Positions 1 to 9,281 are shown, numbered from the stretch's first letter. The stretch is DNA of 64,000 bases from Croceibacterium ferulae (GCF_003660445.1 NZ_QZVQ01000009.1:62001-126000), one strand, 5' to 3'. Made by a program: numbers and translations. The notes: generated from the sequence alone by a model not told the origin.

Positions 1-585
1 CAGGTGGGCAATCGCGCACTGGGCGAACGGCTGCTGAGCCTGGCGGACCCGGCCCGCCTGCGCGCCGCGACCGCGCTGCAGCTGCTGTGCCCGCAGGTGC
101 CGCTGCTGTTCATGGGGGAGACGGAGGGCAGCACCACGCCCTTCCTGTTCTTCACCGACTTCCATGACGAACTGGCCGATGCCGTGCGGGATGGGCGCCG
201 CAAGGAATTCGCCCATTTTGCCGCCTTCTCCGACCCGGCGGCGCGCGCAGCCATTCCCGATCCCAACGATCCCGCCACCTTTACCCGCTCCGTGCCCGAA
301 CCCGGCCCGGATGCCGCCGAGTGGCGCGGCTTCTATGCCGACCTGCTCGCGCTGCGCGCTGCCTATGTGGTGCCGGGGATCGAAGGCGCGCGTTCGGCCG
401 GTACCGAGGTGCTGGGGGAGGGTGCCATCACCGCCCGCTGGCTGCTGGGCAATGGCTGCACGCTGGGGCTGGCTTTCAATCTGGGTGACGCGACGGTGGC
501 TTTCCCGGAGATGGAGGGCCGCATCCTGTTCGAACTGGGCGAGGCCGGCGCACCCGCCAGCTTTGCCGCATGGATAGCGCTATGA
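1..585 (+). CDS. treZ: Malto-oligosyltrehalose trehalohydrolase, C-terminal part (5' end outside window)
   Basis: This is the 3' end of TreZ, the GH13 enzyme that hydrolyses maltooligosyl-trehalose to release trehalose. The reading frame is already open at base 1 (Q-V-G-N-R-A-L-G-E-R), matching the late catalytic-barrel segment of the family, and it continues through L-F-M-G-E-T-E and the small C-terminal beta domain. About 194 residues are visible, so roughly two thirds of the protein lies upstream. The stop overlaps the malQ start (ATGA at 582), and treY follows, so it is part of a treZ-malQ-treY operon that makes trehalose from maltodextrin or glycogen. Identity is well supported by sequence and context. 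The true start cannot be seen. Confidence 0.93.
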   Translation, partial: QVGNRALGERLLSLADPARLRAATALQLLCPQVPLLFMGETEGSTTPFLFFTDFHDELADAVRDGRRKEFAHFAAFSDPAARAAIPDPNDPATFTRSVPEPGPDAAEWRGFYADLLALRAAYVVPGIEGARSAGTEVLGEGAITARWLLGNGCTLGLAFNLGDATVAFPEMEGRILFELGEAGAPASFAAWIAL

Positions 586-2594
586 CCGGGATTTCCGAAC
601 TCGCCAGAGCGGCCGGCCTCCAGCCCGAATGGGATGATGCGCAGGCCAGGCCGCAGGTCACGGCGGAGGAGGATCTTGCCCGCGTGCTGGCGGCGCTCGG
701 CTACCCCGCCGGCAGCGCGGCGGAGATTGCCGCCTCCCATGAAAAGCTGGCGACCGACCGAGCGGCCCGCAATTTCCTGTCGGTCGATCTGGGCGACGAC
801 CTGCTGATCAATGATGTCGGCCTGTCCCGCGCGGAGGTGATGCTGGAGGATGGCGGGGAAGTGACCCTGCCCTTGTCGTCGCACGGCAATGGCCAGTTGC
901 GCCTGCCCACCTCGCGGATCGGCACGCCCGGCTACCACCGGCTGCAGGTCGGCGGGCGGGAGTATACGCTGGCGGTGGCGCCACGGCGCTGCTTCAGCTT
1001 TGCCGATGCGGCGCCCGGTCGCAAATTGTGGGGCAGCGCGGCGCAGCTTGCCTCGCTGGTCGATGACCGCCCTTCTGCATTTGGCGATTTCGGCACGCTG
1101 GCCGGGGCGGCCACGGCGCTGGGGCAGGCGGGGGCGGATGCGCTGGCGATCAGCCCGGCCCATGCGCTGTTCCCGGCCGATCCCTCGCGCTTTTCGCCCT
1201 ATGCGCCGTCCAGCCGGCTGTTCCTCAACATCCTGTATGCCGATCCCCGGCTGGTTGGCGGCACGTTGCCCGGCGGGGCCGGCGATGATCTGATCGACTG
1301 GGAAGCCGCGATCCCGTCGCGCATCGCCGCGTTGCGCGCCGCTTACGATATGCGCAGCGACGCGGTGAAACGGCAGGTTGCCGCCTTTGTGGCGAAGGGC
1401 GGGCGGGAACTGCGGCTGCATGCCACCTTCGATGCCCTGCATGCCCACTTCTTCCACACGGGCGCGGGCGGGTGGCAGGGCTGGCCGGCAGAGTTCCACG
1501 ATGCCGATGGCGCCGCCGTGCGCCGATTCGCGGAAGAGCATGCGGACGAGATCGGCTTCTACCTGTTCGCGCAATGGCTGGCTGAGGGCAGCCTGGCCGC
1601 CGCGCAAGGTGCCGCGAAGCAGGCCGGCATGGCGATCGGCCTGATCTCCGACCTGGCGGTCGGCATGGACAGCGGCGGCAGCCATGCGTGGAGCCGGCCG
1701 GACGATCTGCTGACCGGCCTCAGCATCGGCGCACCGCCTGATCTGCTGGGGCCGCAAGGGCAGGACTGGGGCATCACCAGCTTCGCCCCGTTGGCCTTGC
1801 AGCGCACGGGCTTTGCCGGCTTCATCGGCACGGTCCGGTCCGCCATCACCCATGCGGGCGGCATCCGGATCGATCACATCCTGGGCCTCAACCGCCTGTG
1901 GGTGGTGCCGCATGGCCAGCCATCGAAGCAGGGCGCCTATCTCACCTATCCGCTGGACGATTATCTGCGCATCCTGGCGATCGAGAGCCACCGCGCCAGC
2001 GCCGTCGTCATTGGCGAGGATCTAGGCACCGTGCCGGAAGGCTTGCGGCCCAAGCTGGCGGAGCGCGCGGTGCATGGCATGAACGTGCTGTGGTTCGAAC
2101 GCGACGGCGACGGCACGTTCCAGCCACCGGCCGATTACCGCCCGTCCTCCGTCGCCATGACCGGCACGCACGATCTCGCCACGGTGGCCGGCTGGTGGAA
2201 GGGGCGCGATGTCGAATGGGCCTGGCGGCTGGGCCGTTCGGGCGCGGACAGCAAGGATGAAGATCTGCAGGGGCGGCAGCGCGACCGCCAGCAGCTGTGG
2301 CAGGCGATGCGGCAGACCGGCGCCGCCGAAGGTCCATGCCCGGCGGACTGGGACCGTGACCCGGTGGTGGATGCCGCCGCCGCGCATATCGGCACCGCCT
2401 CCGGCGAGCTGGTGATCCTGCCGCTGGAGGATCTGATCGGGCTGGAGGAACAGCCCAACCTGCCCGGCACCACGGACGAACACCCCAACTGGCGCCGCCG
2501 CCTGCCCGCATCCGTCCCCGAACTGCTGGCCCGCCCGCAGATCGCCACCCGCGCCCGCCGCATCGGTGAAGCGCGTAAAGGAAACCTCGCTTGA
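582..2594 (+). CDS. malQ: 4-alpha-glucanotransferase (amylomaltase)
   Basis: GH77 disproportionating enzyme moving maltooligosaccharide units between alpha-1,4-glucans in the cytoplasm. The protein is about 670 residues, the length of the long proteobacterial MalQ type with an extra N-terminal domain. Family landmarks include R-I-D-H-I-L-G-L (nucleophile region), V-I-G-E-D-L-G-T-V-P (acid/base Glu) and M-T-G-T-H-D-L-A-T. I chose the ATG at 582, which overlaps the treZ stop by four bases; an in-frame ATG at 570 is possible. It sits between treZ and treY, where a debranching enzyme (treX/glgX) is more often expected, so it probably remodels the glucan stubs left by trehalose production or supplies chains of suitable length. 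Confidence 0.93.
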   Translation: MTGISELARAAGLQPEWDDAQARPQVTAEEDLARVLAALGYPAGSAAEIAASHEKLATDRAARNFLSVDLGDDLLINDVGLSRAEVMLEDGGEVTLPLSSHGNGQLRLPTSRIGTPGYHRLQVGGREYTLAVAPRRCFSFADAAPGRKLWGSAAQLASLVDDRPSAFGDFGTLAGAATALGQAGADALAISPAHALFPADPSRFSPYAPSSRLFLNILYADPRLVGGTLPGGAGDDLIDWEAAIPSRIAALRAAYDMRSDAVKRQVAAFVAKGGRELRLHATFDALHAHFFHTGAGGWQGWPAEFHDADGAAVRRFAEEHADEIGFYLFAQWLAEGSLAAAQGAAKQAGMAIGLISDLAVGMDSGGSHAWSRPDDLLTGLSIGAPPDLLGPQGQDWGITSFAPLALQRTGFAGFIGTVRSAITHAGGIRIDHILGLNRLWVVPHGQPSKQGAYLTYPLDDYLRILAIESHRASAVVIGEDLGTVPEGLRPKLAERAVHGMNVLWFERDGDGTFQPPADYRPSSVAMTGTHDLATVAGWWKGRDVEWAWRLGRSGADSKDEDLQGRQRDRQQLWQAMRQTGAAEGPCPADWDRDPVVDAAAAHIGTASGELVILPLEDLIGLEEQPNLPGTTDEHPNWRRRLPASVPELLARPQIATRARRIGEARKGNLA

Positions 2595-5005
2595 CCATCC
2601 CGCGCGCCACATACCGCCTGCAACTGCACCGCGACTTCCCGTTCAGCGCGGCGGAGGCGATCGTGCCCTACCTGCACGATCTGGGCATCAGCCACGTCTA
2701 TGCCAGCCCGATCACCACCGCGGTGTCCGGGTCGAACCATGGCTATGACGTGACCGACCCAACGCGGGTGAACCCGGAACTGGGCGGGGAAGATGGCTTG
2801 CGCTCGCTGATCGCCGCCTTGCGTGCGCACGGCATGGGCCTGATCATCGACATCGTGCCCAATCACATGGGGATCGCCGGGGGCGAGAATCCATGGTGGC
2901 AGGACGTGCTGCTGAACGGGGAAAGCAGCCGCTATGCCCGCTTCTTCGACATCGACTGGAGCGGCAAGCCGCTGCTGCCGATCCTGGGCGCGCGGCTGGA
3001 AGATGTGCTGGTCGACGGGCAGATCACGATCGCCCGCGATGGCGAGACTGCGGAACTGCTGGTCTATGGCGAGCATCGCGTGCCGATCCGGGCGGAGGAT
3101 CAGGCGAACCTGCCGGCCGATGGCGATATCGAGGGCCTGCGCGCGCTGCTGGAGCGGCAGCATTACCTGCTCGGCTGGTGGCGCACCGCGGATGACGAAC
3201 TGAACTGGCGCCGCTTCTTCACCGTCAGCGAGCTGGCGGGCCTGCGCGTGGAAGACCCGCAGGTGTTCGAGGAAACGCATGCGCTCTACTTCCGGCTCTA
3301 CGCCGAAGGGCTGGTGGACGGGTTGCGGGTCGATCACGTGGACGGGCTGACCGATCCCGGCACCTATTGCCGCACCCTGCGCGAACGGTTGGACGCGATC
3401 GAGCGCCCGGCCGATGTGCCGGCCGGCCCGGCCTATCTGGTGGTCGAGAAGATCCTGGGTGCGGGCGAGCGCCTGCCGCAGAGCTGGCAGGTGGACGGCA
3501 CCAGCGGGTATGACTTCATGGAAGAGGTCAGCGCCGTGCTGCACGACCCGGCGGGCGAGGCGCCGTTGACGCAGTTGTGGCACGAATTCAGCGGGCGTGA
3601 CCTGACCTGGCACCAGGAAGAATTGCTGGCGCGGCAGCAGCTGCTGTCCTGGTCGTTCGACAGCCAGTTCCGCGCCTGCGCCGAAATCTTTGCCGAACTG
3701 GCGGCGTCGCGGCCGGAAAGCCGCGGCTGGACGCTGGGCATGATGCGCCGCGCGATCGAGCGGCTGCTGTGGGTGTTCCCGGTCTATCGCACCTACCGCC
3801 CGCGCGACAATGCGCCGACGCAGGATGCCATGCTGGAACGCGTGCGGGCGGCGGTGATCCCCTACGCCCCGCCGGGCGAGTCTGGCGTGGTGGAGCAGAT
3901 CCTGGACTGGCTGGTGGAGCCGGCCGAAGGCGACCGGCTGCTGCAGACGGCGCGCCGCCGCTTCTGGCAATTGTCCGCGCCCATCGCTGCCAAAGCGGTC
4001 GAGGATACCGGGTTCTACCGCTATTGCCGGCTGCTCAGCCGCACCGATGTCGGCTTCGACGCCGGTCGCTTCAGCAAGAGCGCGGAAGAGTTCCACGCCG
4101 GCAATGCGGAACGTGCTGAGCATTTTCCCGCGGCCATGCTGGCCACCGCCACCCACGACCACAAGCGGGGCGAGGATGTGCGCGCGCGGCTGGCGGTGCT
4201 GAGCAGCGTGCCCGATCTGTGGCGGCAGGAGGTCACCGGCTGGGACTGGCTGGCGGGTGGCGAGGCCACCGGGATGCACCCGGCGGACCGCTACGCCCTG
4301 TGGCAGACGCTGTTCGGCGCCTGGCCGGCCGGCCTCGCCACCGATGACACCGCAGGCAAGGCCGAGTTCGCGGAGCGGGTGAATGCCTGGCAGCAGAAGG
4401 CGCTGCGCGAGGCGAAGCTGCGATCATCGTGGGAGGCGCCGGACGAGACCTACGAACAGCTTTGCGCCGACCTGGTCACCGCGCTGCTGACGGAGGAGCG
4501 CCACGCCCCGCTGGTGGGCGCCATCGTCACCTTCGTGGAGAAGGTCGAGCCCGCCTTCCGCGCCGTGGCGCTGGTGCAACTGGGCCTGCGGCTGACAGTG
4601 CCGGGCATGCCCGACACCTATCAGGGGACGGAGCAGGAGGATTTCAGCCTGGTCGATCCCGACAATCGCCGCCCGGTCGACTATGCCGCGCGTCAGGCCG
4701 GTGGGCACTGGAAGGGCGACGTGATGCGCCGCCTGCTGGCGCTGCGTCGCGATCACGCGGCATTGTTCGCCGGCAGGGGCTACACGCCCGTGGAGGTGAC
4801 CGGCCCGCGCGCCGCCAATGTGCTGGCCTTCCGGCGGGAAGGTGATGGCGAGGCGCTGACGCTCGCCTTCGCGCTGCATTGTTCGGCCGCGATCATCGAG
4901 AGCGAGGGCGCCATGCCCGGCCGTGACTGGTGGGGCGATACGAAGCTGGGCGATGTGCTGGCGGCGGATGCCTTCGCCGCGGCGCCGATCTGGCTTTCGG
5001 CGTGA
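2591..5005 (+). CDS. treY: Malto-oligosyltrehalose synthase
   Basis: GH13 intramolecular transglucosylase that converts the reducing-end alpha-1,4 bond of maltodextrin into the alpha,alpha-1,1 bond of trehalose; TreZ then cuts trehalose off. The 804-residue product begins T-I-P-R-A-T-Y-R-L-Q and has H-V-Y-A-S-P, D-I-V-P-N-H-M, G-L-R-V-D-H-V-D-G-L and A-T-A-T-H-D-H-K-R-G-E-D, all typical of TreY. The start is a TTG overlapping the malQ stop (TTGA), with an AAAGGAAA Shine-Dalgarno at the end of malQ. The unusual start plus overlap suggests translational coupling. It ends the operon and is followed by a perfect 13-bp inverted repeat. Confidence 0.95.
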   Translation: MTIPRATYRLQLHRDFPFSAAEAIVPYLHDLGISHVYASPITTAVSGSNHGYDVTDPTRVNPELGGEDGLRSLIAALRAHGMGLIIDIVPNHMGIAGGENPWWQDVLLNGESSRYARFFDIDWSGKPLLPILGARLEDVLVDGQITIARDGETAELLVYGEHRVPIRAEDQANLPADGDIEGLRALLERQHYLLGWWRTADDELNWRRFFTVSELAGLRVEDPQVFEETHALYFRLYAEGLVDGLRVDHVDGLTDPGTYCRTLRERLDAIERPADVPAGPAYLVVEKILGAGERLPQSWQVDGTSGYDFMEEVSAVLHDPAGEAPLTQLWHEFSGRDLTWHQEELLARQQLLSWSFDSQFRACAEIFAELAASRPESRGWTLGMMRRAIERLLWVFPVYRTYRPRDNAPTQDAMLERVRAAVIPYAPPGESGVVEQILDWLVEPAEGDRLLQTARRRFWQLSAPIAAKAVEDTGFYRYCRLLSRTDVGFDAGRFSKSAEEFHAGNAERAEHFPAAMLATATHDHKRGEDVRARLAVLSSVPDLWRQEVTGWDWLAGGEATGMHPADRYALWQTLFGAWPAGLATDDTAGKAEFAERVNAWQQKALREAKLRSSWEAPDETYEQLCADLVTALLTEERHAPLVGAIVTFVEKVEPAFRAVALVQLGLRLTVPGMPDTYQGTEQEDFSLVDPDNRRPVDYAARQAGGHWKGDVMRRLLALRRDHAALFAGRGYTPVEVTGPRAANVLAFRREGDGEALTLAFALHCSAAIIESEGAMPGRDWWGDTKLGDVLAADAFAAAPIWLSA

Positions 5006-5018
5006 TCTCGACCTGACT

Positions 5019-5059
5019 TTGTCTCTGCGGGTCCGCACAGCGAGTGCCCGCAGAGACAA
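5019..5059. terminator. Bidirectional hairpin between treY and the GH15 gene
   Basis: A perfect 13-bp inverted repeat (TTGTCTCTGCGGG at 5019-5031, its complement at 5047-5059) with a 15-base loop lies between the convergent treY and GH15 genes. Neither side has a clear T-run, so it may act as a stem-stabilised 3' end rather than a strong intrinsic terminator. Confidence 0.6.
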
Positions 5060-5066
5060 CAGGTGA

Positions 5067-6896
5067 TCAATCGCCCGACAGGTCGATCGCCTCGATCGCC
5101 ATGATGTGCGCCAGATGCGTCAGGCCCTGCGGAAGGTTGCCCAGGTAGCCTCCGGTGCGCGGGTCGACCATCTCGCTGTAGATGCCGACGCCGCGATCCA
5201 GCCCGTCGACCAGCTGGCGCAGATCCGTGCGGGCGCGGTCCTTCTGGCCCAGCAGCGCGCGCGCCTCCACCATCCAGAACGAACAGGCCAGGAAGCATCC
5301 TTCCTCCACCTCCACGCCGCTGTAGCGGTAGTGGAACGGGCCGGTGCCAAGTTCGCGGTCGATGGCATCCAGCGTCCGCTCCAGCCTGTCACGCCCGTCG
5401 AAGCGGAAGCGGACGGCCAGCGCCATGGCCGCGTCCAGCCGGTCGCTGCCGGGATGCAGCAGGTAGGCGCCTCTCTCCTCCGACCAGCAATTCTCGGCAA
5501 TCCAGTGGGCGATCCGGTCGCGTTCGCGGCACCAGCGCGGGCGGCAGGTATCGGGCAGCTGGCCTTCGTCCACCAGCTCCACCGCCCGGGCCAGCGCCTG
5601 CCAGCAGCTGATCTTGGAGAAGGTGTAATGCTCCTCCTCCGGCAGTTCCCAGATGCCCGAATCCTTGCGCCGCCAATGATCGGCGCAGCGATCGGCGATG
5701 TGGACCAGCAGTTCCGCGGTGGAGGAATCGATCAGGTTGCCGCACGACACGAAGCGGGCGACCGTTTCGAAGATGTCGCCATAGATGCCGTGCTGGTGCT
5801 GCTTCGTGGCCACATTGCCGACCACAACCGGGCCGCTGCGGCGCCAGCCGGGGACGTCGATCTCCGTCAGATCGGGCGCGGTGCCGCCATCCAGGCGGTA
5901 CATGACATGCAGGTCTTCCTCTTGCAGGCGCTTCAGCAGCCAGGTCAGCGCGGCCTTCGCCTCCGCCTGTGCGCCTGCCGCCAGGAACGCCTTGATCGTG
6001 TAGCCCGCATCCCGCACCCAGGCGTAGCGGTAATCGTAGTTCTTCGGGCCTCCGACCGCCTCGGGCAGGGAGGTCGTGGCCGCCGCGGCGATCGCGCCCG
6101 ATGGCGAATAGAGCAGCAGCTTCAACGCCAGCGCGCTGCGGATGAAGCCCACACGCCACTCGCCCCGATATTCGACATATTTGGCCCAGTCGCGCCATTC
6201 CTGGTCCGACAGGTCGATCCGGCTGTCGATCTTGTCGAGCGGGGGCACCACCAGCGGCTCGTCTTCGCCCGCCACGATCGCGAGCACTTCGCGGCTGCCG
6301 GGGGTGACGGTGAAGTGGCCGATCACCGCCTCGTCCGTCCGCTCGCATTCCACCTGGTCGCTGGTCAGGAACAGGCCCAGCACGCGTTCGACATGAAAGA
6401 CGGCATGCTGGCCGATGCGCGACTGATAGGGACTGGCGCCATCGGCGCGCCGGCCCGGGCGCATCTCCACGCGGAACCGCACGGTCCCGTCCAGCCCTTC
6501 CACCCGGCGCCCCAGCTCGGCCCAGGGCAGCCGGCCGGCATTGCCGCTGTTCATCGATTCGGTCAGCTTGGCCCGCCCGCCTTCGGGCGTGGTGAAGATC
6601 GTCTCCAGCACGTTGCTTTCGTGGCGGTACTGGCGCTCGACCGTGAACGGTCCCTCCGGCTGGATCACGAAGCGGCCTCCATCCTCCGGGTCCAGCAGCC
6701 GGTCGAACAAAGGCTGCGAATCCAGATTGGGCACGCACCACCAGTCGATCGAGCCGTCGGCGCCGGACAGCGCGATCGAGCGCCCTTCGCCCAGCGCGCC
6801 GTAATCCTCCAGCGGCAGGTAGCCGTCCTCCCGCTGGCCCGCCTGGTGCGCCACCGGCGTGCGGGCCGGCCGCTGCAGCGCGTCCAGGATCTTCAT
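5067..6896 (-). CDS. Glycoside hydrolase family 15 protein (glucoamylase or trehalase-like)
   Basis: A 609-residue cytoplasmic GH15 protein with no signal peptide. An N-terminal beta-sandwich region (about 25-260) carries G-S-I-D-W-W-C and P-x-F-D-R-L-L, and an (alpha/alpha)6 barrel follows with N-Y-D-Y-R-Y-A-W-V-R-D-A near residues 286-297. GH15 members of this architecture include glucoamylases, glucodextranases and mycobacterial-type trehalases, so the substrate could be maltodextrin or trehalose. Next to treZ-malQ-treY, both are plausible. Its ATG overlaps the stop of the upstream dehydrogenase by four bases (6893-6896), so it is the last gene of a three-gene minus-strand operon. The family call is firm; the substrate is not. 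Confidence 0.88.
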   Translation of the reverse strand: MKILDALQRPARTPVAHQAGQREDGYLPLEDYGALGEGRSIALSGADGSIDWWCVPNLDSQPLFDRLLDPEDGGRFVIQPEGPFTVERQYRHESNVLETIFTTPEGGRAKLTESMNSGNAGRLPWAELGRRVEGLDGTVRFRVEMRPGRRADGASPYQSRIGQHAVFHVERVLGLFLTSDQVECERTDEAVIGHFTVTPGSREVLAIVAGEDEPLVVPPLDKIDSRIDLSDQEWRDWAKYVEYRGEWRVGFIRSALALKLLLYSPSGAIAAAATTSLPEAVGGPKNYDYRYAWVRDAGYTIKAFLAAGAQAEAKAALTWLLKRLQEEDLHVMYRLDGGTAPDLTEIDVPGWRRSGPVVVGNVATKQHQHGIYGDIFETVARFVSCGNLIDSSTAELLVHIADRCADHWRRKDSGIWELPEEEHYTFSKISCWQALARAVELVDEGQLPDTCRPRWCRERDRIAHWIAENCWSEERGAYLLHPGSDRLDAAMALAVRFRFDGRDRLERTLDAIDRELGTGPFHYRYSGVEVEEGCFLACSFWMVEARALLGQKDRARTDLRQLVDGLDRGVGIYSEMVDPRTGGYLGNLPQGLTHLAHIMAIEAIDLSGD

Positions 6897-7900
6897 CGGC
6901 GCAGCAGCCTGGCCAGCCCTAGGCCGGCGGCTGCCCCGCTGGCCAGCAGGCCGCCGGCGATGCCTGCCTTCACCAGGTCACGCTGGCGCGAGGTGAAGAT
7001 CTCCAGCCGGCTGCCGGTCACCCGATCGGTCGAATCGCCGTCGATGCGGGCGGGACCCGAAACAGGCTGTTCCAGATTGCCGGGCTTGTCGCCGCCGGGC
7101 GCACCCTGCTGCGCCTCGATGAAGCTGGCCGACTGCCAGTCGGCGAGTGCGGGCGCGAGCGCCTGGCCCAGCGCCATCTTGGCGGTGGAGCGGCCAACCC
7201 ATGCCTCCCGCTGGGGATCGTCGATCATCTGCACGATCGCCCGGGCACACAGTCGGGGATCGTACAGCGGATCTGGGATCACCTGTTCGTAGCCGCTGTG
7301 ATTGCGCGCCCAGCCGGGCTGCGGCGTGTTGACCGCGGGCAGGTAGACGACAGACAGGGTGATCGGCAGGTCGTCCGCGATCAGTTCCGCCCGCAGCGCA
7401 TCGGTGAAGCCGGACACCGCGAACTTGGCCGCGCAATAGGCTGCCTGCATCGGCACCGCGCGGAAGCCGAGGCCGGATGACACCTGCACGATCGCGCCGC
7501 TGCCGCGCGGCTTCATGTGGCGGAGCGCCGCCAGCGTGCCGTAGACCTGGCTGAGATAGGTCGTGTCCGTCACCCGCCGATATTCCGCCGGGGTGATCTC
7601 GTCCGCGCGGGCAACCACGGTCGACATGGCGTTGTTGACCCACGCGCCGATGGGCCCGAGCTCCTGCTCCACCCGCGCCGCCGCTTCGTCCACCGCATCG
7701 GGATCGGCCACATCGGTCGGGATCGCCAGCACGCGCGGGCCGTGCGTGGCCAGCATGGCGCGCGCCTGCTCCAGCCGCGCGGGGTCGCGGGCCAGGATCG
7801 CCACCTGCCAGCCATCGCGGACCAGGTGCTCCGCCGTCGCCAGGCCGATGCCGGCGCTGCCGCCGGTCACCACGGCCGTCCGGGTATGCGCCGCCATCAT
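6893..7900 (-). CDS. SDR family oxidoreductase with C-terminal membrane segment
   Basis: Classical short-chain dehydrogenase of 335 residues, longer than the usual 250. The Rossmann motif T-G-G-S-A-G-I-G is near residue 12, N-N-A follows, and the catalytic Ser/Tyr/Lys are visible in V-S-S-G and Y-C-A-A-K. The extra C-terminus ends in a hydrophobic stretch (A-G-I-A-G-G-L-L-A-S-G-A-A-A-G-L) flanked by arginines, suggesting membrane attachment. The substrate is unknown. It overlaps both neighbours by four bases (6893-6896 and 7897-7900), so the two dehydrogenases and the GH15 enzyme are translated as a coupled unit. Such SDRs are common in stress-response operons, which is inference here. Confidence 0.85.
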   Translation of the reverse strand: MMAAHTRTAVVTGGSAGIGLATAEHLVRDGWQVAILARDPARLEQARAMLATHGPRVLAIPTDVADPDAVDEAAARVEQELGPIGAWVNNAMSTVVARADEITPAEYRRVTDTTYLSQVYGTLAALRHMKPRGSGAIVQVSSGLGFRAVPMQAAYCAAKFAVSGFTDALRAELIADDLPITLSVVYLPAVNTPQPGWARNHSGYEQVIPDPLYDPRLCARAIVQMIDDPQREAWVGRSTAKMALGQALAPALADWQSASFIEAQQGAPGGDKPGNLEQPVSGPARIDGDSTDRVTGSRLEIFTSRQRDLVKAGIAGGLLASGAAAGLGLARLLRR

Positions 7901-8790
7901 GCGACGCCCGCCCCGCCGGTCACGCCGTACACTTCGCCGGTGATGTAGCTGCCTTCCTGGCTGGCCAGCAGCACATAGACGGGCGCGATCTCCACCGGCT
8001 GGCCGGGCCGGCCGAACTCGCTCTGGCTGCCGAACTTCTGCACCGCTTCCTGCGTCTGCCCGCCCGACGGCTGCAGCACGGTCCAGAACGGGCCGGGCGC
8101 GACCACATTGGCGCGGATGCCCTTCTCGATCAGCTGCTTGGCCAGCCCTTTGGTATAGGCGACGATGCCGGCCTTGGTGGTGGCATAGTCCAGGAGGTGC
8201 GCGGAAGGGTCATAGGCCTGCACCGATGCGGTGGTGATCACCGCGCTGCCGGCGGGCATGTGCGGCACGGCCGCCTGCGCGATCCAGTGCAGGGCATAAA
8301 GGTTGGTCTTCATGGTCCGGTCGAAATCCTCGGACGAGACCTCAGACACGTCCGGGCGCGTCTGCTGGCGTCCGGCATTCACCACCAGGATGTCCAGCCC
8401 GCCCAGCTTCTCGACCGTCTGCTCCACCAGCGTGCGGCACCAGCCCTCGTCCGTCACGTCGCCCGGCAGGGCCAGGGCGATGCGGCCTTCCGCCTCGATC
8501 AGGGCGATCACCTCGGCGGCGTCGGCTTCCTCGTCCGGCAGGTAGGAGATCGCGACGTCGGCCCCTTCGCGGGCATAGGCGATGGCGGCGGCGCGGCCGA
8601 TCCCGCTGTCACCCCCGGTGATCAGCGCCCGGCGGCCGGCCATCCGGCCCGATCCGGTGTAGCTGGTTTCGCCATGGTCCGGCTGGGGGTCCATCTTGCG
8701 GGCGAGCCCCGGGGCCGCTTGCGGCTGCTTGCGGAAGGGGGGCTGCGGGTATTGGGTGCGGGGATCCTGCATCTTCAGGCGCTCGCTCAT
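7897..8790 (-). CDS. SDR family oxidoreductase (YghA/glucose-dehydrogenase-like)
   Basis: Short-chain dehydrogenase of 297 residues with the about 40-residue polar N-terminal extension (P-P-F-R-K-Q-P-Q, then M-D-P-x-P-D-H-G-E) typical of the YghA and general-stress GsiB-associated subgroup. Cofactor motif T-G-G-D-S-G-I-G-R is near residue 58; catalytic Tyr/Lys are in Y-A-T-T-K. The ATG at 8790 is preceded by AAGGAG. It is the first gene of the SDR-SDR-GH15 operon, so the promoter should lie in 8791-8888. That gap holds GTTCCG and CGGAAC, a 6-bp inverted repeat, but I find no convincing GGAAC-N16/17-GTT EcfG promoter. Confidence 0.87.
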   Translation of the reverse strand: MSERLKMQDPRTQYPQPPFRKQPQAAPGLARKMDPQPDHGETSYTGSGRMAGRRALITGGDSGIGRAAAIAYAREGADVAISYLPDEEADAAEVIALIEAEGRIALALPGDVTDEGWCRTLVEQTVEKLGGLDILVVNAGRQQTRPDVSEVSSEDFDRTMKTNLYALHWIAQAAVPHMPAGSAVITTASVQAYDPSAHLLDYATTKAGIVAYTKGLAKQLIEKGIRANVVAPGPFWTVLQPSGGQTQEAVQKFGSQSEFGRPGQPVEIAPVYVLLASQEGSYITGEVYGVTGGAGVA

Positions 8791-8888
8791 GCGGCAACTC
8801 CTTCAATTTGGTGTTGCAAGCAGAGGTTTCGAGCGCGGCACTTGTTCCGGCGATCCCCGCGGAACTTTTGCCGGGAGGGGTCGTGCTC

Positions 8889-9281
8889 CTAGTCGATCAC
8901 GAACTCGTCCGCCGCCTCTTGCGGGGCCAGCCGGGCCATGGCATCCAGCAGCGCGGCCATCGCGACAGGCTTCACGATCACCTCGTCCGCGCCGACCGCC
9001 AGGCAGCTTGCGCGCAGGTCGGGCGCCATGTCGGCGGTAACCACGATGACCGGCGTGGACTGGTTCGGTCCGGGCGTCTCTCGCAGCAGGCGGATGGCGG
9101 TGATGCCGTCCATGCCGGGCATGCGCAGGTCCATCAGCACCATGTCGTACGGCCGGGCGGCAAGCATCTCCAGCCCGGTTGCGGCCTCCTCGGCCTCCTC
9201 CATGACGCTGCCGACGACGCGCAGCATGTCCCGCACGACGCGGCGGTTCATGGGATCGTCTTCGACAAACAGGACCAGCAT
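8889..9281 (-). CDS. Single-domain response regulator (CheY-like)
   Basis: A stand-alone 130-residue receiver domain. The acidic pair E-D-D is at residues 7-9, the phospho-acceptor Asp51 is in L-M-D-L-R-M-P-G-M-D-G, the conserved Thr is in V-V-T-A-D, and the Lys is in V-K-P-V. There is no output domain, so it must act by protein contact or as a phosphotransfer intermediate. It lies 64 bases downstream of the hybrid kinase and on the same strand, so the kinase is the likely phosphodonor. This type of receiver (M-D-G-I-T-A-I-R-x-L-R) resembles those normally fused to hybrid kinases. Confidence 0.9.
   Translation of the reverse strand: MLVLFVEDDPMNRRVVRDMLRVVGSVMEEAEEAATGLEMLAARPYDMVLMDLRMPGMDGITAIRLLRETPGPNQSTPVIVVTADMAPDLRASCLAVGADEVIVKPVAMAALLDAMARLAPQEAADEFVID

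Noticed and set aside
363-1991. Long open frame of 542 codons on the minus strand over treZ/malQ
   Set aside because: It is the antisense frame of a strongly supported malQ gene. High GC produces long antisense frames, and the protein has no family features.
2135-4279. Long minus-strand frame (714 codons) opposite treY
   Set aside because: Its composition is rich in Arg/Gln/His with no recognisable motif, while the plus strand encodes TreY with all its landmarks.
5106-7292. Plus-strand frame of 728 codons across the GH15 gene
   Set aside because: It crosses from one real gene into another on the opposite strand and has no domain signature.
8791-8888. EcfG (general stress) promoter before the SDR operon
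   Set aside because: A GGAAC is present on the minus strand, but no GTT lies 16 or 17 bases after it. The motif is more simply part of a short inverted repeat.
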